From JBHHUI01 sp965248775 (GTDB lineage Bacteria > Chloroflexota > Anaerolineae > Anaerolineales > JBHHUI01), in the NCBI GenBank assembly GCA_965248775.1, contig OZ252150.1, positions 5,890,001 through 5,954,000 of the forward strand: DNA of 64,000 bases, read 5' to 3'. Below, in pieces: positions 1-8,147 of this stretch (within the stretch, counting starts at the first letter, position 1; the number at the start of each line of letters is the position of its first letter). Below the pieces are notes generated by a model. That model saw only the letters and a program-made list of their open reading frames with translations, made no database searches and was not told where the DNA came from. The position numbers were made by a program, and so were the translations under genes.

Positions 1-758
1 AAAAGGCTGATTCCCACTACAACGTGGAGTGACGCACCCCATCCTGACTGGTTCTAGACGGAGTATGTCACTCTGCGAAGATGTGAAGAACACAAGGATA
101 TAAAAGATGACATTCAAGAATTTATTTTGGGAGCCGAATTCTTAGCGGCTGCTTGTTTTCTTCGGGTCCTTCGTGCATATGCAGAGTGACGCCCATTGCC
201 GAATGCACTGTGTCGGTATGAGTACTCCAGTTTGTGGTTGTTTTTTGGGTAGAATCATGACTTACTTCCCCTGAAAAAAACCAGTTTTTCGGCGAAAGTT
301 TAGGACGTGGAAATGAACTTTAACAAAGGCCGCATTTTTTTGAGCATGCCCATCCCCCAGACTTCCGGCTCCGATATCCGCACAGTCCAGTGCATTCTGG
401 ATAGGTAGGGACTACTCTGGGCCGCCAAGGCAACATGCAGTCCGGGATTCGAACCCTATACTTCCGACAGCCAGCCCTGCGGATGGCGAGGTCAGAAACG
501 GTTCTTTGCGATGATGAGCTTGCTACTTGTTGCGCATGATTTCAATAAACACTGCATTAAAACTGAATAAAGGGTCGATAAAAACCAGCTCATATATCAG
601 ATCCCAAAGGTTCCGAACCCTTCGGGCTCTGTTACGTCGACCGCGTACCTAAGTTAGCGACTATCGGGAAAATGGGCGCCGGCCTCACATATCGCAACGT
701 TCACACAATTGCAGTAGCTCGTCCGCATTCGGCTTTCGTGGCCTATAAATAAGCAAAG
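1..758. other. Gene-poor left margin with decayed repeat words
   Basis: No convincing coding region is visible. The stretch holds degenerate copies of words found in the palindromic repeat blocks further right: an interrupted hairpin at 19-78, a match to CCGCACAGTCCAGT near 380 (also near 1787), and ATGCAGTCCG near 435. It is best read as old repeat and insertion-sequence debris. The stretch GGGATTCGAACCC at 444-456 resembles a tRNA T-arm on the minus strand, but no tRNA could be folded around it. Confidence 0.5.
19..78. repeat. Diverged interrupted palindromic repeat
   Basis: The left arm ACAACGTGGAGTGACGCAC (19-37) and right arm GTCACTCTGCGA (67-78) match the two halves of the 34-bp palindrome seen intact at 1637-1670 and 2736-2769. 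About 29 bp of other sequence sits where that element has its loop. The same interrupted layout recurs at 1757-1920 and 7748-7888, which is why it is called a repeat and not chance similarity. Confidence 0.5.
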
Positions 759-1016
759 TCAGTAGGCAGTGCGCCAGGAGCGCGCGAAGCGATATGTATC
801 TGAAAAATACCAGAATGGAAAGGCGACAATCGCTCCAAGATAGTGACCGCCGCCGACAAGCAGCATGACAAGAAACAAGTCCAGCCCCAATTCACCACGG
901 AGCCCTCGGTTAAAAATGCCGAGGAAGAGCACCGACAAACCGCCCGCAGCGATTTGAAACAGACCCAGTCGAAGCAGTTGTTGTCGTGAAATAGAATATG
1001 ATTTAATGTCAAACAA
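759..1016 (-). pseudogene. PucC-like (BCD-family) MFS transporter, N-terminal fragment
   Basis: The reading frame gives a hydrophobic 85-residue segment with LRLGLFQIAAGGLSVLFLG, then NRGLRGELGLDLFL and FWYFSDTYRFA. From memory this resembles the first two membrane helices of PucC/BCD-family major facilitator proteins, which are normally over 400 residues and act with (bacterio)chlorophyll systems or as MFS relatives in non-phototrophs. The frame ends in a stop at 759-761 after the second helix, and no continuation is visible. The frame stays open a little upstream of the TTG used as start, so the true start is unknown. It is a dead fragment, probably truncated by rearrangement. The family call is from motif recall, not a search. 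Confidence 0.5.
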
Positions 1017-1584
1017 TCCGATCGGTTTCGATTCAGGCAGTAGAATAACATAAGACTCATTGAAACTTATTGAGCAAGATAAACTGAAAAAGGCAAGAAT
1101 CTCCTTGTCTTATTAACCAAAGGTGATAGTTGCAGATATAGGGGAAGAGTGCCCTGACTATATAAACGTAGATTCAATAACCAAGTGCAACTTTGAAGGT
1201 CGAAAAGAGAGGCGAGCTGCAGTAGGATGAGCGCCTACCGACGACCAAGTCAAAGCAGCACTCATGAGCACCTACAAGCAACTCACCCTGGAGCAAAGAT
1301 ACCAGAGTTACGCTTTGAAGAAAGCTGGACATGTACAGACGGATATCGCGGACTTTGTAAGGGTTCACAAGTCAACAATTAGCCGTGAGTTGCGGCGCAA
1401 TTGGGGCCAGCGCGGATACCGGCCAAAGCAAGCGCATCATTTCGCGCTGGCGCGTCGGAAGCAAGCACGCCCGCGTATTCAGCCGCGGACGTGGCGGCTG
1501 GTTGCGGAGAAACTGCAGGCCGACCGGAGCCCGGAGCAGATTTCCGGTTGGTTGTGTCGAAACGGGCACGAGCTGATTAGCCAC

Positions 1585-1965
1585 CCAGATACCGTGTTGA
1601 AAGTCAAGGGGCGACGTGTGCTGCGGGTACCCAGTCATCACAGCGTGGAGTGCGCACGCCACTCTGCGATACCGTCTACACGTCATGACCCAGTGCATTC
1701 ATGACTGGGTGACGGTGTGAATGCACTGGGTCACCAAGTCGTGCCGACTCGGCTCGGCGAAGTGGAGTGCGCACCACGTCCAGTCTGTCCGCACAGTCCA
1801 GTAAAGGGACTGCACTGGGTGACTGGGTACTGACCCAGTTCGTTTCACCACGTCCAGCCGCCGTGGCTGGGCGATGCAGTCCGCACGTGACTGTGCAGCA
1901 CTGGGCTTCGCGCTGTGACGAATACCGACCCAGTTCGTTCGGTACTGGGTTCACTGGGTCGTGAT
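1585..1965. repeat. Composite block of nested palindromic repeats inside an IS30 transposase
   Basis: This 381-bp block interrupts the transposase between codons for SH and EW. It is built almost wholly of short inverted words: ACTGGGT/ACCCAGT, GTGGAGTGCG and CACTCTGCG. It contains an intact 34-bp palindrome (1637-1670) and a second copy whose loop region (1775-1906) is filled with further hairpins. That filling closely matches the block at 7769-7875, but has an extra piece of about 24 bp (CCACGTCCAGCCGCCGTGG plus CTGGG) that the other lacks. No coding potential is seen. Confidence 0.75.
1637..1670. repeat. 34-bp palindromic element, intact copy A
   Basis: It starts ATCACAGCGTGGAGTGCG and ends GCCACTCTGCGAT. 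CGTGGAGTG pairs with CACTCTGCG if two G-U pairs are allowed, leaving a 7-nt loop. The copy at 2736-2769 has the same length and differs at two positions. This is the base unit of the repeat family in the window. Confidence 0.75.
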
Positions 1966-2656
1966 GAGTGGATTTACCAGTATGTCCTGGCTGACAAACG
2001 CGCCGGTGGCGATTTGCATACGCATTTACGCTGTCAGAAGAAGCGGCGCAAACGCTACGGGAGCTACCCAGTCGAGCCTACAGGGATTGGCGACCGGCGA
2101 GGGAAACTCCCTAATCGCATCAGCATCGATGAACGACCGGAAATCGTAGCCCAGCGAGAACGGCTCGGCGATTGGGAAGTGGACACTATCCTCGGGAAGG
2201 GCAGACGCCAAGCCATTGTCACTCTCACCGAGCGCAAATCGCGTTTGGCGTTGCTGCGCAAGGTCGAACGGCGCTCTGCCGATCAGGTCGCATAGGCCAT
2301 TCTCAAGTTGTTCAATCCCTTCGCTGAGCACGCGCACACGCTGACTGCCAACAATGGCAAAGAGTTCGCGCAGCACGAAACGGTCGCCGCCGTGCTCAAC
2401 CTGGACTTCTACTTCGCGCATCCGTATGCTGCCTGGGAGCGGGGCTCGAACGAGAATATGAACGGCCTCGTCCGCCAATACTTGCCCAAACAATCAGACT
2501 TCACGACCATCTCAGATTCAGACCTAGATACCATCATGCACAAAGTCAATCAGCGACCTCGAAAATGCCTTGATTTCCTTTCACCTTTGCAAGTATTCTT
2601 TCAGCAAACTGTTGCACTTACCACTTAAATCCAAGAATTAATATGTCAATGTGTTT

Positions 2657-3064
2657 CTACAGGAACGGCACCGTGCTCGAGCACAGTTCGCCGCGTTGTG
2701 TGTTGTTCGAGCAAACGGCGGATAAAACCCGCCGGATCACAGCGTGGAGTGCGTACGCTACTCTGCGATGCAAACGGTAACTTTGTTGGCGCAGCACTTC
2801 CGCCTGCGCCAGCCGCTTGCGATGCTGCTGATACGTTTCCAACGGCACATGGCGCAGCTGCTCCCGCAGCTCTGCTTCATTTTCAGCGGCAAAGAGCACC
2901 TGGTACTGTCCGAAGTCGCGTAAGGGCCGCGTTGATTTACGTCCGCCGATGCGGTGTTGGTGACAACGCAACTTTCCAAACATGTGCTCCAGTTCCAAGT
3001 TATCTGCGGGCAGTCCCAGGATGTCATAACAGTGCAGCAAGTGCATCCCCCAACTCTTCCACAA
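2657..3064 (-). pseudogene. Transposase C-terminal remnant
   Basis: The readable part has LHCYDILGLPADNLELEHM, then HQHRIGGRKSTRPLRDFGQY and ENEAELREQLRHVPLETY. I recognise this as the C-terminal region of an unclassified transposase type common in Chloroflexota, but cannot name the IS family. The upstream catalytic part is absent to the right of 3064. Near its end the frame runs through a 34-bp palindromic repeat (RRVAYALHAVIRR), after which the sequence looks unlike the family. It is a decayed fragment next to the IS30 element. Confidence 0.5.
2736..2769. repeat. 34-bp palindromic element, intact copy B
   Basis: It has the same length and ends as the copy at 1637-1670, with two C-to-T differences (core GCGTACGCTACTC). 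It lies inside the transposase remnant at 2657-3064. It shows that the base unit exists on its own, without the nested filling seen elsewhere. Confidence 0.75.
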
Positions 3065-3080
3065 GCGCTGCCAAGTATTG

Positions 3081-3115
3081 AAGAGCGCCCGCCTATAGTG
3101 CAGGCGAGCGCTCTT
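3081..3115. terminator. Strong hairpin, possible terminator
   Basis: AAGAGCGC...GCGCTCTT with inner CCGCC/GGCG pairing forms a near-perfect stem, followed on the plus strand by a pyrimidine-rich CTTTC. No plus-strand gene ends just before it. It may be an end structure of the transposase remnant instead of a working terminator. Confidence 0.35.
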
Positions 3116-3457
3116 CTTTCGGATTTACTCTCACCAGTGGGGCGAGCATGCTAGAAATTTTAACGAATCTCTTCAGTGGGCAACGTGGTTGGCGTTGACG
3201 TTAAAGTGGCTGTCGGTATGAGACTTCTTATACCATTGTGGTTTTAGCCAGGGCTAAGACTTTCATTCCATGAAAGTCCTCGGATGTCTCATGATCTAAT
3301 GCCAATTCATTCGATCAGTACTCGCGCTATATTGCGACCTGATGGGACGTATGCTACGATTTGCCCGCGCATGTCTATTGAAGCATGCGGATGGCCTACC
3401 CAGAACTGGCTGAGAGTAAACAGGTGGGGCGGCCAGTTTGGGCTTTGTATAAAAAAA
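3116..3457. other. Intergenic region upstream of the tad cluster
   Basis: No gene is seen. The region presumably holds the promoter of the pilus cluster that begins at 3458. The only notable structure is a perfect palindrome at 3258-3278, listed separately. Confidence 0.5.
3258..3278. promoter_or_regulatory. Perfect palindrome upstream of tad genes
   Basis: GACTTTCAT-TCC-ATGAAAGTC has 9-bp perfect arms and a 3-bp centre, 180 bp upstream of the first tadE-like start. The size and symmetry suit a dimeric regulator site or a small RNA hairpin. No regulator can be named. Confidence 0.35.
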
Positions 3458-3569
3458 ATGAAAGAACAGATGCCTTACTCGAGTGCAACGTCGCTGCCCC
3501 ACCACAGCCGTGGCCAGGCTCTCGTCGAGTTTATGATCGTGCTTCCGGTACTACTTCTGGTTACCCTAG

Positions 3570-5024
3570 TACTACAGTTGTAGATAAATGAGTGATGCAC
3601 CACGACGTTTGTAATGATAGAACCTGGCGACGGCCTGATGATGGCGACGCCAATGCGACCAGGCGAGGATCTCCTGAGCGGTCTGCTGCACGCGCAACAC
3701 TAGACGCCAGAGCAATCGCCGGATTTCGGCCACACTCAACCGCACGAGAGGCCGCGGCGGTGCTTGAACGCCGCAAGACTGTTGCGCGTCGCTGACAACA
3801 ACGCCCCCTTTTTCAGCGCTTCGTGGCTTGGCGTGGTCGTTCGTATCGCGGCCAGATAAGCATGCGCCCACATCGCCAGAGTGGTATGGCGATACCAACC
3901 GGTCCAACTGCGCACTTCATATTGATCCAATCCGACTTCACCCTTGGCAGCCTCGAAGGTCACTTCAATCGCCCAACGGCTGCCGGCCACGCGCACCATG
4001 TCTTCCAGCGTGGTTTCCTGTGGCGCGAAGACCACGAAGGCTGTCAGTTCATGCAGGTCTTCGATTTTGCGCCGTATCAGCAGCCAGCGCCCCCAGCTCG
4101 CTTGCATGGGTGGGTTGAGCGGCAGCAGATGCCAGTCGTATCCGCGTGGACCTTTGGCCCCAGCGCCGGCGCTCAGTCGTATCCAATCTTCGGCAGGCAA
4201 GGTGGCCAGCACTTGCTTGACGCGGTGCTGTTTGAAACCAATCCAGACGTACTCCTTGCCCGAAACGGCCAGCGCGTAGGCCCGTTCTCGCTCTTCCAGC
4301 CACAGACGCAGGCGGCGGTCGTCGCCATAGACAGAGTCGCCCGTCACCCACGCCGCCGGCAGGCCGGTGTCCAGCGCCCGCGCCAGCATCTGCCGCGCCA
4401 GCGCTGGTTTGGTCGCAAACGCGCGGTCCGCGGGGATACCGACACTCGCACAGCGCACCGGGTCGTTGGTCCACTCCTTGGGCAAGTAAAGTTCGCGGTC
4501 AATCAAGGTGTGCCCCGCGCCACCCGCATACGCCAGGAAGACCCCGACCTGAGAGTTCTCGACGCGCCCGGCAGTGCCGCTGTACTGCCGGGCGACACCT
4601 GCGGAGTGACGACCCTTCTTGACGAACCCCGTTTCGTCGACGATCAGGACCGCTGTGGCATCGCTCAGATAATCGCGCACATATTGTTGCAGGTCATCGC
4701 GCACCTGGTCGGCGTCCCACAGCGCCCGCCCGAGCAGATGTTGCAGGCCGTAGGGCGTCGGCTGTCCGAGCGCCTCCGCCAGCTGCCAGCTGTGCTTGCG
4801 CTCTGCATTGCTCAGCAACCCGCGCAAATAGCCCAGCGCTTGCTCCCGCGCTTCCGCCCGGGCGAACCGCGCGCCAATGCGTTGTGCGACTTCCAGCAGT
4901 GCATCGGCCCAGCCCTGCACGACGGCCAGATCGGTTATGCCATTATCAACACGTCCGTTTGTCATTGGTATCTTCGCCCCCTTGTCGGAGCCAAACGATA
5001 CCACATTTATCTACAACTGTAGTA
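3570..5024 (-). mobile_element. IS701-family insertion sequence
   Basis: It has perfect 21-bp inverted repeats (TACTACAGTTGTAGATAAAT plus G) at 3570-3590 and 5004-5024, with target duplication CTAG at 3566-3569 and 5025-5028. CTAG fits the YTAR target preference known for IS701. Length is 1455 bp with one transposase on the minus strand. Clean ends and a restorable target gene indicate a fairly recent insertion. Confidence 0.9.
3736..5004 (-). CDS. IS701-family transposase (DDE_5 type), C-terminus probably frameshifted
   Basis: The protein has the family landmarks: AERKHSWQLAEALGQPTPYG near residue 70, VLIVDETGFVKKG (first Asp), AAWVTGDSVYG (second Asp) and IEVTFEAAKGEVGLDQYE (Glu). The first GTG (5004) sits in the inverted repeat, and an internal ATG 13 codons on (MTNGRVDN) is also possible. 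The frame ends after HRRGLSCG. A neighbouring frame carries what looks like the usual tail (PLVRLSVAEIRRLLWRLVL, then WRRHHQAVARFYHYKRRG) to about 3575. So a one-base shift near 3750-3800 has probably removed about 60 residues. The catalytic core is intact, so activity is uncertain. Confidence 0.8.
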   Translation of the reverse strand: MVSFGSDKGAKIPMTNGRVDNGITDLAVVQGWADALLEVAQRIGARFARAEAREQALGYLRGLLSNAERKHSWQLAEALGQPTPYGLQHLLGRALWDADQVRDDLQQYVRDYLSDATAVLIVDETGFVKKGRHSAGVARQYSGTAGRVENSQVGVFLAYAGGAGHTLIDRELYLPKEWTNDPVRCASVGIPADRAFATKPALARQMLARALDTGLPAAWVTGDSVYGDDRRLRLWLEERERAYALAVSGKEYVWIGFKQHRVKQVLATLPAEDWIRLSAGAGAKGPRGYDWHLLPLNPPMQASWGRWLLIRRKIEDLHELTAFVVFAPQETTLEDMVRVAGSRWAIEVTFEAAKGEVGLDQYEVRSWTGWYRHTTLAMWAHAYLAAIRTTTPSHEALKKGALLSATRNSLAAFKHRRGLSCG

Positions 5025-5956
5025 CTAGGCATCATGGAGTTCGGGCGCGTTTTCGTCATTTACAGCGGTATCACCAATGCCAGTCGCGAGGCTGCCCGTC
5101 AGGGCATCGGTGCGGGCGCTAACGCTGGCGGCACCGCGCATTACCTCGATTGCTCTGCCATTCGGGATGCGGCTAAGCGGGTTGCCGTTCTGTCCGGTAT
5201 CTCGGACTCAGATATCACAATTCAGTACGATCGCGACAACGGTGTTGGTGGTATGAGTGTATTTGCCACCTGTGGTGATGTTGGGCTTGACGATGGCGAC
5301 ATACAGCAGGGCGACCGCATCGTCGTTACCGTGGCCACCACGATCAATCCTATTGTGCCATTGGTTCCGCTCCCACCGCTGCCGCTCACATCCGTGACCG
5401 CGCGCTCGATCCTCAAGGACATCAGCCTATCCACGAGCACGCCATTGTCGGCTACTGCTACCAGTACGCCCACGAATACCGCGACGGCGACATCAACCGC
5501 TACCGCTACGCCAACAAGCCCTACGACCGGCACTGCAACGAGCACGGCTACTCCGACAAATACCCCGACTCCAACGGCAACAGCAGTCTGCAAGATTACG
5601 ATCGACGACTTCGACTACGACAACAACGACAAGGTGATCGATGTGAATGTGACGAACAACGTTGGCAGCACCATCCAGTTGACGGAATTGATCATTACGT
5701 GGTCGGCCAGCCCGAACGGCGACTTGAAAGAGATTATTTTCGACAGCCAGCAGATTTACAACACACAAGATTCGCCTACAAGTCTAAACGTGCCATCCGA
5801 TAACGGTTGGAAGAGCGGCGCCTCGGCATTCCGTTTTATTAACAACGGCCAGATAAAAGAACTCGAGATTAAATTCGAATTCGGGGCCGACAACAACGGT
5901 TACAATCTCGACCTCACGTTCAGCAACGGCTGCACGGTCTCCTTCTCGAACTGACG

Positions 5957-6400
5957 ATGAAGCGTTTCCTCCAATCTGTCGGCAGCGAAGAACACGGCCA
6001 GAGCTTGGTCGAGATGGCACTCTTCATGGTCATCTTCGCGATTCTCTTGGCGGGTGTACTCGATCTCGGCCGGTTTTTCTTTACCTTCCTCTCCCTGCAG
6101 GATGCGGCCGGCGAAGGGGCAACATATGGCGCCATACACCCGGACTGGATTACGAGTTCCGATAACGGCGACCCGAACAATATAACGTATCGGTTGAAAA
6201 ACGAGAGTCCATCCGGGCTGATCGATTGGACCAATGTCACCGTGACGGTAACGACCAGCCCGGATTCGAACCCGGGTAGTACCATAACTGTGTCAGCCGC
6301 GTACAACTACATGTTGCTCACACCGTACATGGGTACCATCGTCGGCAGCCAGACGCTGCCCGTCTCGGCCGATGTGGCTGCGGTCATCATCACGAAATGA
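5957..6400 (+). CDS. TadE-family minor pseudopilin
   Basis: This 147-residue protein has the TadE signature at residues 13-42: HGQSLVEMALFMVIFAILLA, then GVLDLGRFFF. A single N-terminal membrane helix is followed by a small extracytoplasmic beta-rich region. TadE proteins are processed by the Tad prepilin peptidase and act in pilus assembly. It starts 2 bases after the stop of the disrupted tadE-like gene, so the two were co-transcribed. Transcription from the original promoter must now cross an IS. Confidence 0.85.
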   Translation: MKRFLQSVGSEEHGQSLVEMALFMVIFAILLAGVLDLGRFFFTFLSLQDAAGEGATYGAIHPDWITSSDNGDPNNITYRLKNESPSGLIDWTNVTVTVTTSPDSNPGSTITVSAAYNYMLLTPYMGTIVGSQTLPVSADVAAVIITK

Positions 6401-6424
6401 GTCGGTAAAGGCTAATGGTGAATT

Positions 6425-7708
6425 ATGCCTAATTTAGGACGACGAATCCGAAATTCCCGGCAAGCGCCGCGCCTGCACAGCCCGTACGAACGTGGACAAG
6501 CGATCGTTCTATTGGTATTCGCCATGATCGTATTGATGGGCTTTCTCGGTCTTTCCATTGATGGCGGCCGCGTTTTCACCTTACAGCGGGATGCACAAAA
6601 TGTCGCCGACGTTTCTGCCTTGGCCGGCACGCGCGCCAAATGCTTGGGTCAGGCGTACGCGGCTGCGGCCCTTAGCATAGCTGCCGCAAACGGCTACGAT
6701 AACAATGGTACGACGAACACCGTCACAGTCAACGTCCCGCCGACAGCCGGTACCTATGTCGGCAATTCCAACTATGTCGAAGTTTTCATTGTGGCAGAAA
6801 TCGATCCAGGATTTATACAACTGCTATTCAGCGGACCGCTTGAGGTCACCGTCCGGGCCGAGGGCCACTGCACGCATGGCCTACACGCGCAGGTGACGGA
6901 AACGATGTTCGCGCTAGGTCCGTGCCCCGACATCAAGGCCATTGATGTCAGCGGTAGCGACGAAGAGATTATCGGGGGCATTTATTCCAACGATGACCTG
7001 TATGTCTCGGGCGCCAATAACGATTTCCATGGCTCAGTTACGACCGTGGAAGGCACAATTACAACTGGCGCCGGAAACCAGTACGACTCAGGTACGTCCA
7101 CAGGATCGTCCAAGCCGAATCCACTAGCGAGTCTGACCACCGCCGACTACGGGCCGGGCGGCTCGCGCGTCTCGGGCCTGACGGTGTACGACGTGTCGAG
7201 CGGCGGAACGCTAGATCTGGGGCGGCTCACTTCATTAGGCCTCTACAACGCCGCTACAGGGCTGCTGGATACCGGTGTATATTATGCCGGCAACCAAAAG
7301 ATCGAGCTAAGCGACAGCAATATGCACGGTAACGTGACGCTCGTCTCGGAAGATCACATCATATCGTCCGGCTCGAATGTGCAGCTGGAGCCCTACGTGG
7401 ACGGCATGATTATGTTCTCCAACAAGCAGCCGGGCCTACCCTGCAAAGATTGGGTGATCAACCTTGGCGGCAGTGGCACAGCCCCGCCCACGATACCGCA
7501 TCCGTCGCTCAACCCAATTACGGACACAGACAATTTCTTCTACGGGTTAATATACGCGCCGCGCGGGCTAGTGCAGACCAGCGGCTCCAAAACCACCATC
7601 AGGGGGGCAATTATCGGGCAGGGTATTAAGTTGAACGGGACAGACGAATTGATTATTTTTGATGACCAGTTCTTCCCGCTAGATCCGAGCATCGAACTAT
7701 CGAATTGA
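6425..7708 (+). CDS. TadG-like pilus assembly protein
   Basis: The N-terminal residues 22-70 match the TadG-like pattern: YERGQAIVLLVFAMIVLMGF, then LSIDGGRVFTLQRDAQNVAD and SALAGTRAKC, a membrane anchor followed by the NaAD-type helix. TadG is a membrane-anchored Tad component thought to face the cell envelope. The rest (about 160-420) is rich in Gly, Ser, Thr and Asn and short beta-strand patterns (VSGANNDFHGSVTTVEG), suggesting a beta-helix-like surface domain instead of the von Willebrand domain found in many TadG proteins. The gene follows tadE by 24 bp. Confidence 0.8.
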   Translation: MPNLGRRIRNSRQAPRLHSPYERGQAIVLLVFAMIVLMGFLGLSIDGGRVFTLQRDAQNVADVSALAGTRAKCLGQAYAAAALSIAAANGYDNNGTTNTVTVNVPPTAGTYVGNSNYVEVFIVAEIDPGFIQLLFSGPLEVTVRAEGHCTHGLHAQVTETMFALGPCPDIKAIDVSGSDEEIIGGIYSNDDLYVSGANNDFHGSVTTVEGTITTGAGNQYDSGTSTGSSKPNPLASLTTADYGPGGSRVSGLTVYDVSSGGTLDLGRLTSLGLYNAATGLLDTGVYYAGNQKIELSDSNMHGNVTLVSEDHIISSGSNVQLEPYVDGMIMFSNKQPGLPCKDWVINLGGSGTAPPTIPHPSLNPITDTDNFFYGLIYAPRGLVQTSGSKTTIRGAIIGQGIKLNGTDELIIFDDQFFPLDPSIELSN

Positions 7709-7747
7709 TCAGCCGTCGCTGGCGCTCCGCCTAATCGGTGCGGGTTC

Positions 7748-7888
7748 ATCACAACGTCGAGTGCGCACCACGTCCAGTCTGTCCGCCCCGGCCCAGTACA
7801 TCCGGGACTGGGTGACTGGGTACCGACCTAGTTCGTTTCACGATGCAGTCCGCACGTGACTGTGCAGTACTGGGCGTCACTCTGCGAT
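7748..7888. repeat. Interrupted 34-bp palindrome with nested filling
   Basis: The left arm ATCACAACGTCGAGTGCGCA (7748-7767) and right arm GTCACTCTGCGAT (7876-7888) are the two halves of the 34-bp element. About 107 bp between them is made of ACTGGGT, GTCCAGTC and GCAGTCCGCACGTGACTGTG words. This filling aligns with 1775-1906 except that it lacks one hairpin of about 24 bp present there. Confidence 0.7.
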
Positions 7889-7916
7889 GTTGTCGCAGAG
7901 CGATGCAGTGTGCACA

Positions 7917-7943
7917 AAGTGGAGTACGCACTTTACTCTGCGC
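7917..7943. repeat. Variant short palindromic repeat
   Basis: AAGTGGAGTACGCACTTTAC followed by TCTGCGC is a diverged copy of the same hairpin element, with GAGTA/TTTACTC pairing. It lies just right of the interrupted copy at 7748-7888. Confidence 0.5.
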
Positions 7944-7965
7944 CACTGTGCGCGACAAGCGCCTA

Positions 7966-8003
7966 GGTGCAACAAGGCCGCGGCCAGCGCGGCTTGTTGC
8001 ACC
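7966..8003. repeat. Long perfect-arm inverted repeat
   Basis: GGTGCAACAAG and CTTGTTGCACC are perfect 11-bp arms around a GC-rich centre that itself pairs (GCCGCGG/CGCGGC). A further outer pair GACAAG (7954-7959) and CTTGTC (8011-8016) extends the symmetry. No T-run follows, so a terminator role is unlikely. It closes the repeat block on its right side. Confidence 0.65.
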
Positions 8004-8118
8004 CGACACACTTGTCACGATGCACGCGCCAGTGTGCTACGCGAAACTCGCTTCGCTCGTTTTGAGGGTGAACCCGCACCGATCCGCGGCTTACTGCCGT
8101 ATGCGTCTGCACTACCGA

Positions 8119-8147
8119 GCCCCACTCTGCATTCGTGCGGGGTTTTT
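8119..8147 (+). terminator. Weak hairpin with T-run
   Basis: GCCCC at 8119-8123 can pair with GGGG at 8139-8142, followed by TTTTTC. It could end transcription from the tadG-like gene, but the loop is long. Confidence 0.3.

Larger units (their letters stand above)
1183..2619 (+). mobile_element. IS30-family insertion sequence carrying a repeat block
   Basis: The ends carry short inverted repeats (AAGTGCAAC at 1183-1191, GTTGCACTT at 2611-2619) flanked by ACC on both sides, consistent with the 2-3 bp target duplication known for IS30. Total length is 1437 bp, or about 1056 bp once the 381-bp repeat block at 1585-1965 is removed, which is a normal IS30 length. The transposase stop lies 9 bp beyond the right inverted repeat. 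Confidence 0.7.
1264..2628 (+). pseudogene. IS30-family transposase, broken
   Basis: The N-terminal part has the IS30 helix-turn-helix (LTLEQRYQSYALKKAG, then STISRELRRN). It is readable to ELISH, where a 381-bp repeat block enters at 1585. The frame resumes exactly at 1966 with WIYQYVLADKRAGGDLHTHL and the DDE core (GDWEVDTILGKGR, NNGKEFAQHE). The insert is a multiple of three but contains a stop (TGA at 1702-1704). A second lesion is an in-frame amber codon at 2293-2295 after RRSADQVA, with the same frame continuing to PLQVFFQQTVALTT. Both lesions make the gene non-functional. Confidence 0.85.
3458..5954 (+). pseudogene. TadE-like pseudopilin with C-terminal beta domain, split by IS701-type element
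   Basis: The 5' part (3458-3569) encodes a TadE-type start: SRGQALVEFMIVLPVLLLVT. It is cut by a 1455-bp IS. The 3' part resumes at 5029 with GIMEFGRVFVIYSGITNASR, the rest of the TadE signature. Removing the IS and one CTAG copy restores VTLGIMEFGR in frame. After the pilin-like core comes a Thr/Pro-rich linker (about 5440-5585) and a domain of about 120 residues beginning CKITIDDFDYDNNDKVIDVN that looks like a beta-sandwich. TadE proteins are minor pseudopilins of Tad/Flp pili, and a long C-terminal domain is not typical. As it stands the gene is disrupted. Reinitiation at the ATG at 5034 would give a product without the N-terminal processing region. Confidence 0.8.

Noticed and set aside
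400..560. tRNA-like T-arm (GGGATTCGAACCC) with ATGCAGT/ACTGCAT about 115 bp apart
   Set aside because: No D-arm or anticodon arm could be folded between them, the spacing is wrong for a tRNA, and ATGCAGTCCG is also a word of the palindromic repeats in this window.
1585..1965. CRISPR array
   Set aside because: The repeated words are irregularly spaced, palindromic and nested, with no constant spacer length and no cas genes nearby.
2026..2493. 155-codon minus-strand frame across the IS30 element
   Set aside because: It is antisense to the IS30 DDE core and matches nothing recognisable.
3823..5022. Long plus-strand frame opposite the IS701 transposase
   Set aside because: It is the antisense of a well-recognised transposase and has no family resemblance.
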